From positions 31,020 through 95,019 of the forward strand of contig WHVD01000247.1 of NCBI GenBank assembly GCA_015178975.1: 64,000 bases of DNA. The letters run 5' to 3'. Under the pieces are notes generated by a model that was given only the letters and a program-made list of their open reading frames with translations, made no database searches and was not told the origin of the DNA. The first letter of the stretch is position 1, and each line of letters starts with the position of its first letter. The translations under genes and the position numbers were made by a program. The stretch comes from Hysterangium stoloniferum. Lineage: Eukaryota > Basidiomycota > Agaricomycetes > Hysterangiales > Hysterangiaceae. Of this stretch, positions 56,320-64,000 are shown piece after piece.

Positions 56320-58808
56320 CTTCTCTCTGTATGCTTGATATTTGGAACTCTTTGGAACTCTGAATATCTGTATCCTCTGGTGTAACATTCCCATCTCTGA
56401 AATTAAGGACTTTGAGTGTTTGCATAGAGGCACAGCACATAAGCTGAAGCTGACATCCTGACCCTATTTGGAAGTTTCCAAGTTCCCAGTCATTTCCCAA
56501 TAGTTCTGGAATAAGTTCCTGACATGGCACTTAACACCTTGGTAGACTTCAGATCAACCCACAATTTCATAGATACAGATTTCCTTATCATACACCAGCT
56601 CAAAACCCAATTAATCAATCTGGTCCCCCTCTGACTTTTTGATGGCACTAGAAATAGTGTCATAATCCAAATTTGTGACCTTGCAGTCATTTTTCCATGT
56701 GGAACTCTTCAGCAGCTCACATTCTATGTGACACAGTTGGATTCAAGTTGTGCGGTCATCCTTGGATATGATTGGCTCACCCACTTCAATCTGTTGATTG
56801 ACTGGGTATTGGGACATCTTACTTTCTGGGCACTTGATGGCATAAATTCAGCTTCTTCAGTTTTGGTCAGGATAGTGGTGGCTCTGCTGGCCACCCCCTC
56901 CACAATGGACCCCCCATCCATCTCTTTAGTTAATGCTGACATGTTTTTATGTGCCAGTAAGATGGACAGATCCCAGATGTTCTCCACACATGTGACTACC
57001 CTTTCAAAGGCCACTGTTGACCTCAATGGCATCCCAGAGAAGTATCAGGACTTTGTGGAAATTTTCAGTAAACAGTGTGCCAACATTTTTAGTGTCCCAT
57101 AGAACCTATGACCTCAAGATTGACCTTGAGGATGGCACACACTTTCACAATCTGAATTGGCTTCTCTTACAGAATTTATAGATGAACACCTTCATATTTG
57201 CTTCATACAGCCTTCCACATCATCTCACAGTACTCCAATTCTCTTCATTAGAAAGAAGGATGGCTTGTTACGCCTTTGTGTAGATTTTAGAGGACTCAAC
57301 AAGGTCATGAAAAAGGATAGGTACCCTCTTCCACTCATTATGGACCTCCTAAATGCCTGCATCTATACCAACATTTATTTGCATCATGCCTATCACTTGG
57401 TGTGGGTCACCAAAGGTGACAAATGAAAGACAGCATTCTGAACAAGTTATGGCTCTTTTCAATGGTTGGTAATGCCATTTGGGCTCACTAATGCCCCAGT
57501 GGCCTTCCAATGTTTTATAAATGACATCATTGGTGACCTATTAGATGTTTGCATTATCATTTACCTTGATGACATCCTCATTTATTCAGAGGACCTGACA
57601 CAGCATGATGGACATGTTCATGAAGTGTTTCAGAGGCTCTGAAAGCACAGGCTATTTGCCTGTGGTGACAAATGCTCTTTTGATGTTAAGACATTCAGTC
57701 TTTTCTCAGCTTTGCCAATTTTTACTGTCATTTTATACACAATTATTCAGAAATTTTCATCCCCCTTACTTGCCTTACTAGAAAGGGGACACCATGGATT
57801 TTTACAGACCAATGCAGAATGGCTTTCCAACAACTCAAAGATGCATTTATATCAGTGCTGGTCCTTACACATTGGCAACCAGACTGCCTGATAATCATTG
57901 AAACTGATGCATCTGACTATGGACTAGCCACAATACTTTCCATTATTACCTCTGATGGAGAAATTCACCCAGTTACTTCCTTTCTAGAACTTTTACTTCT
58001 ACAGAACTCAATAATGCATGATAAAGAACTCCTTCCTATTTTTGAGGTGTTCAAAACCTGGCATCATTACCTCAAAGGTTCAGGCACCCCAATTGACATC
58101 ATCACTGACCATAAGAATTTAGAATCCTTTGCCACAACTAAACTTCTTACTCATCAGCAAGCCTGATGGTCAGAATACCTTTCCCAATTTAACCTTGTGA
58201 TTCATTTTTGGCCTGGCCACCTGGGCAGCAAACCTGATGCCATGAATAGATGATGGGACATCTACCTTAAAGAAGGGACCAGTGATTATGCAGCAGTCAA
58301 CCTGCACAATTTCAAACCTATCTATACCTCTGAACAACTAATGGCATCCCTTTGAGCCTCTTCACTAGTTGTACCAATACTCTGCAGCATCACCATTATG
58401 GATATCATGAAATTTCACCAAGATATCCTGTCAGACCTCTGAAATGATCCAATCACTAGTTCCCACCTCAATAACCCCAATGACCTGTCAGCCCTCCAAT
58501 GGACTCAGGACTCAGGTGGTTTCATTCACCTAGATGGCAGAATCTATGTACAAGATGCTGGAATGCTTTGTTTATATGTCCTTCAACATGCTCATGACCA
58601 CCCCATCTTTGGCCACTATGGATCCAACAAAACTCTTAGTATTATCTGTTGAGAATACACCTGGCTGGCCCTCTGCATGCTTGTAAAAAGCTATTGCAAG
58701 TCTTGCACCACCTGTATGCAATCCAAAGCCCAAAGACACAAACCCTATGGTCTACTCAAATGACTTCCCATACCAGACCTCCTGTGGAATTTGATTTACA
58801 TGGTGGTG
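56320..58808 (+). mobile_element. Ty3/gypsy element E, degenerate, + strand
   Basis: Domains in order are protease (56523-57102, with SSCAVILGYDWLTHFNLLID), reverse transcriptase and RNase H. Reverse transcriptase spans about 57157-57640, with [38 protein letters not shown] and [12 protein letters not shown]. RNase H is at 57819-58166 (ETDASDYGLATIL). The linker and the HHCC zinc finger of integrase follow (HAHDHPIFGHYGSNKTL, CKSCTTC) near 58590-58720. The element stops at about 58808, inside the start of the integrase core. Stops are numerous. No LTR pair was identified. Confidence 0.88.
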
Positions 58809-58809
58809 G

Positions 58810-59928
58810 GCAAAAATAACTGAGGGGTCACATGATATCACAGATGCATCCAAATCTGCATCATCTCTCCTGATTCTACACTTAGATCAAACAAATTGCT
58901 CAGGAGACAACACAGAGTACAATTAGTCCTTTGCCTCAACAGGTGTGAAGGAGTGTGCATGGAGCTTATCAGACAGTTTCTGGAGAAACCTGTGGGAAAG
59001 CTGGTAGGACTTGGCTTCAGCTTATAGGCTGCGCCCTCACGAGATCATGTCATCCAATTTCAGATGGGTGGAAGGGAATCCCAGGGAGTCCAGGAGTAGT
59101 TGGTGGGTTGAGGGGTCAGAGAGTCAACTGCAGGAATCCTGTGGAGGTCAAGGGGTTGGGCAGTGATGGGTTGGAGGTCAAGTGATAGATAGGTCGGAGA
59201 CCATGGGCTCTGATGAGGTAAATAGTGGTGTGTTTCAAAGAGAGGAATAAAGTGGAAAATGTACTGAGATTACAGAGGGAAATCTAAGCTGATTTTCTGA
59301 CTGGATTGTATGTATGTACAACATCTGCCAGACTGTATAGACTGTGGAATGTATGTCATACCAAATCCAGTAATAATGAAATCCAAACTAGTAATCATGA
59401 AATGAGATAGGTAAACACCAAATTTGGTGTTAGGAATGGAACAGAGTGGAGCAGAGTCTGAAATGGTCATTAGACCACAATGGGAACAGGGCAGGAGCAG
59501 AGTCCGAAATGTGACAGGTCATAATGGGAACAGGGCTCAGTTAGAGGGCTGATTTTCCAAGCGGAGTCTGGTGACTGATGTGTGGGACGGGGTCGGGGAT
59601 AGACAGGGATGACATCCAGGGTCCAGCAGGTATTCCAGTAAACTGATAACTGGTGTGTGTAGGGTGTGGTTACATATATAGTGCCCAGAGTCCGGCGGGT
59701 TTTCCAGTCATAACAACAGGCATGTGCCAAAGTATTCCAAACAAATCATTTTCCAGTACCCCCAGGTCCATTCAAAAGGAAACACTTTCCATCTACTCTA
59801 GTTTCATGCCTTGCAATCACAGCATCCATCATTTCATTGTATGCAACCCTTTGACCCTCATTTAATTTTTCAAAATCCTCCAACCTCCCCAATGCACCTG
59901 CCCGATCAATCTCCACACTTTCAACCAC
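58810..59928 (-). pseudogene. Helitron PIF1-like helicase fragment, split by a solo LTR
   Basis: The minus strand reads from 59928. It includes LEDFEKLNEGQRVAYNEMMD and the Walker A motif LNGPGGTGK, then FVWNTLAHAC after a one-base shift. The sequence stops at 59716, where an LTR is inserted, and resumes at 58943 with GKGLIVLCVVS. These are motifs I and Ia of the PIF1-family helicase of Helitron RepHel proteins. The remainder down to about 58810 is decayed. No Rep domain or Helitron end was found. Confidence 0.75.
58944..59715 (-). mobile_element. Solo LTR, gypsy family 2, with ACAGG target duplication
   Basis: A 772-bp reverse LTR starts TGTGAAGGAGTGTGCATGG and ends TTTTCCAGTCATAACA. ACAGG flanks it at 58939-58943 and 59716-59720. 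Its insertion split the Helitron helicase fragment. The start differs slightly from the usual TGTTAAG. Confidence 0.92.
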
Positions 59929-60360
59929 CTACTTTCAAGTCATTGATTCATACACAAAAGGGGAGTGATGGAGACATGTAATGAAGGTCCCTGGTCCCAG
60001 CAGGTTGTCCAGTCCTAAAATGTCCCCTATAATCTGCATACATGCAATATATAAGTTCCCTAAAAATCTTGAGAATATCCACTGTGTCAGCACCCATATA
60101 ATCTAAATATCATGGGCTGTGTATCTCATCTATGAATCTCATGAACCATCTCCTGTAAATATGCCTAGACTCTATGTACTATTGTACTATGGATCAATCC
60201 TAGTAATCTCATGAATTTTTGCTGTATGAGAAATCCTATAGTATGCATCCCTATGCCTTGTCTGTTTACTCTAAGAACTTCAGGAATGTGCTCTGTGTAA
60301 ACATCCCTATATACTGACCCATGTCCATCAATTAATACACAGAATATTAAGATGAGATGT
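59929..60360. repeat. Degenerate short repeats
   Basis: Loose recurrences of an AATCTCATGAA / CCTATAGTATGCATCCCTATG-type motif at about 70-80-bp spacing (60130-60320). No gene recognised. Confidence 0.35.
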
Positions 60361-60680
60361 AGTATATGGCCCATCAGCCCCCCAATGACTCAAGACTCAA
60401 GTGGCTTATATACACCTTGATGGCAGAATCTATGTTCCTGACTCTGGAACACTTTGGTTGTTTGCTGCAATATGCACATGACAACCCTATCTCTGACCAG
60501 TTTGGTTCAAACAAGACTCTCAGTGTTATCCAGTGAGATTAGACCTGGCCAGGCCTCTGAGATCTTGTCAAGCATTATTGCAAGTCTTGCACCACCTCTA
60601 TGTCATCCAAAGACCAATAACCAACCTAGGGGATCAAAAGGTTTGCACCAGGAGGATCACCCTGGTACTGGATACTGATA
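60361..60680 (+). pseudogene. Gypsy integrase zinc-finger fragment
   Basis: The + strand carries a decayed version of the segment at 58480-58760. It includes a DGRIYVPDSG-like start, LQYAHDNPISDQFGSNKTLS, TWPGL and VKHYCKSCTTSM. The two His and the Cys residues are largely kept. It is an isolated piece. Confidence 0.75.
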
Positions 60681-61759
60681 AAATTGACTTTATGACACAC
60701 TCTAGCTTATTGCCACCCCAAATTCCAAGTGGTTTCCCAGCACTGATTTTACCATTGGTTCTTCCTGATCTATATCCCCTTTCCTTTGGCTTTCCGACCA
60801 AATGATGTGATGCATGCTCACATATGTACAACCATCCTTTTTTATCCCTCCAGGTGGCACTAATTTCAAGTGCAGAGTAAGAAACACCAATGCAGACATT
60901 ATGTATTTATGTGTGGACAGACAACTAAGATAAATCCTGAATATCTGTATGTTGATGCTATGTTGGAACACTCCCCTTCACAGAGGGGAGGTCGGGTGAA
61001 GCCTTACAGGCAGTTTCGATGCTTATATGGTCTCAACGCCAACCCCACGAATATTTGTTCTTTCCTCAAACTAATGTCAATTTCTGTGATAAAGAACAAT
61101 TATTATATCTTCAGAAATACTTCTGTCAATTTCTGTGATAAAGAACAACTATTATATCTTCAGAAATACTTCTATAAATCCCTTTACTTTGGACTAATAT
61201 TATTGGCACACTTAGACTTGTGTTGCTAATTTTCATCAGACCTTTGCTTCAGCAGTTTAAACGATGGGTTTGGTGGGACCAACAATATTATAGTGTGGAA
61301 AGTGATTTTAACATCAGCTTGTCGTCCAATAATTATGCCAGATGGTGGGGTATGCGTCAATGCACAGTGAAGGCAGAATAATCGTGGCGAGAGCACGTAT
61401 GGACGTCAATACGGAAGGTCTGGTTGAAGGCGAATACTATGTGCGGAAAGGTACCTGATCTTGTTAACCTTCACACAGCCCCCGAACTATCCGACCAATT
61501 GTGGATTTTGAAAATTTCTGCATTGTCAGTCTGACATTACACCAAGGACACTATCTACTGGTAGCTAACACCGCAGCTTCGAGGTAGGACAGTACTAATA
61601 TACACATAGATTGTTCACTGCGCATTTGAGGATGAAACAAGATAATACACCAAAATAAATTATCGGTTATTCAACGGAATACTGAATAACCTTTGGCGAC
61701 GAGTTGTCGCCAGCTGGGCAAGCAACAACCTGAAGGCCTCCTTCAGAGAACCGAGCCCA
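60681..61759. other. Intergenic with a 49-bp tandem duplication
   Basis: At 61075-61172 a 49-bp unit beginning TGTCAATTTCTGTGATAAAG is present twice with one difference. Nothing else was recognised. The alpha/beta-hydrolase gene ends at 61760. Confidence 0.6.
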
Positions 61760-63118
61760 TCACGTAACGCACCCACTTCGCAGCAACCAAACAATACCAG
61801 TGTGAAGTTGCCTGCTTTGCCTGCGACTAGCCGTCAGATCGGGGAAATGTTCATGAAACCCATGCGGGAACCCCGGATACCTCCCGACAGCGTAAGTACT
61901 CATTTAAGGAGATAACTAAGCGATGGTACTTACATGTCGACCATGGTAGGGACACAGCCTCACGTAACAGCTTATTATATAAAATGGCTTCATCACGTAG
62001 TGGATCCATCCCGTTTATTTGGATGTAAGTACGCGGAAGTCCTTCAAATGAGGCTGCCAGGAGGGGTGATACTTCCGGATTGCTGGCATGAGGACCATGA
62101 TACGTTTCTAAAGAATTGAAAATTAGAGAAAATTCCTAACAAAAAAATCGGTACTTACCCCAGAAAAGACGGATTAGTTCCCCAGACAGAATGCTTGCGT
62201 CGGAATTCTGTTCCAAGGAAAGAAGCTCGTCTTTGAACCTAAATGATGTCAGATAAATTTCCAAAAAACCGAGTAAAATTCATAATCACTCACTTTACCG
62301 GATATGCGGACGCAGAGAGGAGAGCTGGAGTAACCAACACCTGTCCGGTAATTTTTCCCCTGAGATCCGGGTCGTTCATAGCCCTTTGAACCATGGCAGC
62401 GGCCAAGTTGCCCCCAGTGGAAATACCACCTACAATCAACCCCCTATGCACATCTATCGAAATGAGCTGTGCGTTTTCGACAACCTAGAAAATGTGGAGT
62501 AAATATAAAGTGAATTATCCAAAGATCGATGACTATTACCCATTTGAGCGAAGCGTATGCATCATTGAGTGGGGTTGGAAATGGGTGCTCCGGCGCCTTC
62601 CGATAATCAACTGCTACGCATGAGATTCGCAGATCTACAGACAACGACCGTAGCAAAGTGTCGGCGTTGTCGAGAGTGCCGCTACACCATCCTGGAAAGA
62701 AGAGTTAGGCTTCCTGTTGTTGTGGGCCAATGATAGAGGGACATACCGCCTCCAAATATCCAAACAAGTGCTGGGTAGCGATCTTGTTGGTCTTCTCCCA
62801 GTAATGTGTTCGAATCTGGGACGTATGTCCTAATATTTGTTAAGGTTCCGTCAACAGGTAGCACCCACTGCCGTGCAGTTAGATTTAGATGGATGCCTTT
62901 ACAATTTAATGGGTAGTTAATGTTAATGAATGTTTTGGGTCCAAGTGGAAGCTTGAATATACACTCACCCAACGGTCGACGGGAAAGCGACCTTCCAACA
63001 GCTTCAGCAAGTCCTCTTCTGTACTGAGCAAAGTCTTTAGGGAGTTCTGTTGGAGGGACACGGAGGCTACTTCAGCCCATTTAGGGTCCGGTTCAGAAAG
63101 ATACGCGTATTGCGACAT
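61760..63118 (-). CDS. Alpha/beta-hydrolase (HSL/acetyl-esterase type), 7 exons, apparent frameshift
   Basis: Exons on the minus strand are 63118-62969, about 62867-62747, 62691-62540, 62484-62294, 62238-62159, 62107-61934 and 61880-61760. The first acceptor is uncertain: CAG at 62868 keeps frame, while TAAAG at 62897 does not. The product is an esterase/lipase of the abhydrolase_3 family, acting on short-chain esters by family inference. The oxyanion-loop motif reads FGGGWCSG, with Phe where the family has His. DYRKAPEHPFP follows. The nucleophile lies in GGISTGGN, the acid in INGMDPLRDE, and the His in PHGFHEHFPD. In exon 6, after KLLREA, the frame that matches the family (PTMVDM, then YPGFPHGFH) is shifted by one base. 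This indicates a small deletion, so the gene may be recently inactivated or the base call may be wrong. No signal peptide is seen. Confidence 0.82.
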
Positions 63119-64000
63119 GGGCGAGGACTGTGACAGACCAGACAGGCAGAGTTTGTCTCCTTTTTATCTCTCCATTGTCGAATGCAGTCCCCTTGGATGG
63201 ATTACACGAGGCTTCTCCCAATTATCGCTCAACGCCATACTGAATGCAGAGCTTCCCGATTGGCACTAACTGGCATCAAATAGCCAATCGGTGGGGGCTC
63301 CAGGGTGACCTCTAGCGAGAATCTAGATCTTTTTTTTGAAATTTAAGAAGCAGAGGTGACAAGGGGAGCAGTATATGGAAGCATGTCGCCATAACGGATA
63401 CTCTAGGTATGTGCCAACGACACCACCAATGTTGTGGAAACTTCTTATTTTCATAGTGAAGAATTTTAAGATACTTAATGAGAACGTTCATTTTAAGAGT
63501 CACAACCGGACAATCAATGCCCCATCATCAGATGCCATTGTTCGCTTCAGTGTATACAATTCTATCGATGAGCCGCCTTCCCATTACTTAACCATGGCAC
63601 CTGGTCTGATATGCAGCAGCGGGCGACCGGCGATGGCTATACGAAAACTATATGTTCGCATATAACCATTCATTATGCGTCTCATCAACTGCCCCATTGA
63701 AATCTACATCCTGGCTATATGGTTTTAGAGGCCAGTGCTTAATATCAAGTCTAAGACCCGCGTATGACTTGCCATGGTCACTGCTAAGAGAGCATAGAAA
63801 CGCACACCTTACGTACAATAATGAAAGAGGAGAGGTTATATTTAGCAGCATTGGACCTCACGCGCCACCCATTTCCCGACGATCATGGTTTAGCGCGTCA
63901 GGTTATGCCACAGAGACAAAGAAAGTTCAATTACATCATGTGCTCGCAGCGCCGGTCTTCGATCCACCTTCGGACCCCGTCATACATGTTACGCGGGATC
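63119..64000. other. Upstream region of the hydrolase gene
   Basis: No gene recognised. A short + strand coding-like stretch near 63820-63930 lacks a start and continues towards the window edge, so it cannot be judged. Confidence 0.35.

Overview
The window is eukaryotic and fits a fungus of the Agaricomycetes (mushroom-forming basidiomycetes). The evidence is short spliced introns of about 50-60 nt with GTGAGT/GTAAGT donors, F-box proteins with the basidiomycete 'ISHVCRHWR' block, a fungal HAD-like terpene cyclase, a TKL-type kinase with HGD in place of HRD, and chromodomain Ty3/gypsy elements. No species can be assigned from the sequence. No rRNA, tRNA, CRISPR array or bacterial-type operon was recognised.

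Layout. 1-9.6 kb is mostly old repeat debris: LTR fragments, copia gag remnants, a decayed kinase copy, a 0.9-kb inverted repeat, and two low-confidence genes of unknown function. 9.6-25.1 kb is the main gene island. It holds two paralogous F-box genes on the + strand, separated by an almost perfect 0.8-kb foldback hairpin, then a decayed copy of a kinase N-terminus, a four-exon HAD/class II terpene cyclase gene (18187-19817), and a five-exon protein kinase gene (22182-25088). 25.1-61.2 kb is a transposon graveyard with several levels of nesting. It contains Ty3/gypsy elements in both orientations, several solo LTRs with 5-bp target duplications, a nearly intact Tc1/mariner element (one stop codon), a second and broken Tc1, a PIF/Harbinger-like non-autonomous element, a copia LTR, a LINE RNase H fragment and a Helitron helicase fragment. 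61.7-63.1 kb carries a seven-exon alpha/beta-hydrolase gene on the minus strand, with an apparent frameshift near its 3' end.

The deepest nest can be read from target duplications and split repeats. A minus-strand gypsy element (29981-32135) was hit by an LTR of a second family at 32136. That LTR was hit by a Harbinger-like element (32549-40692, TTA duplication). The Harbinger-like element was hit by a gypsy element with 1-kb LTRs (33074-40530, ACTTG duplication), which holds an antisense solo LTR of its own family (35050-35959). The far side of the second-family LTR was hit by a Tc1 element at 40795. The Tc1 transposase is in turn split by another gypsy element and by a copia LTR.

Functionally, the host genes look independent and form no cluster. 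The terpene cyclase has no recognisable P450, transporter or prenyltransferase partner in the window. All annotation comes from reading the sequence and the translated frames; no database search was run.
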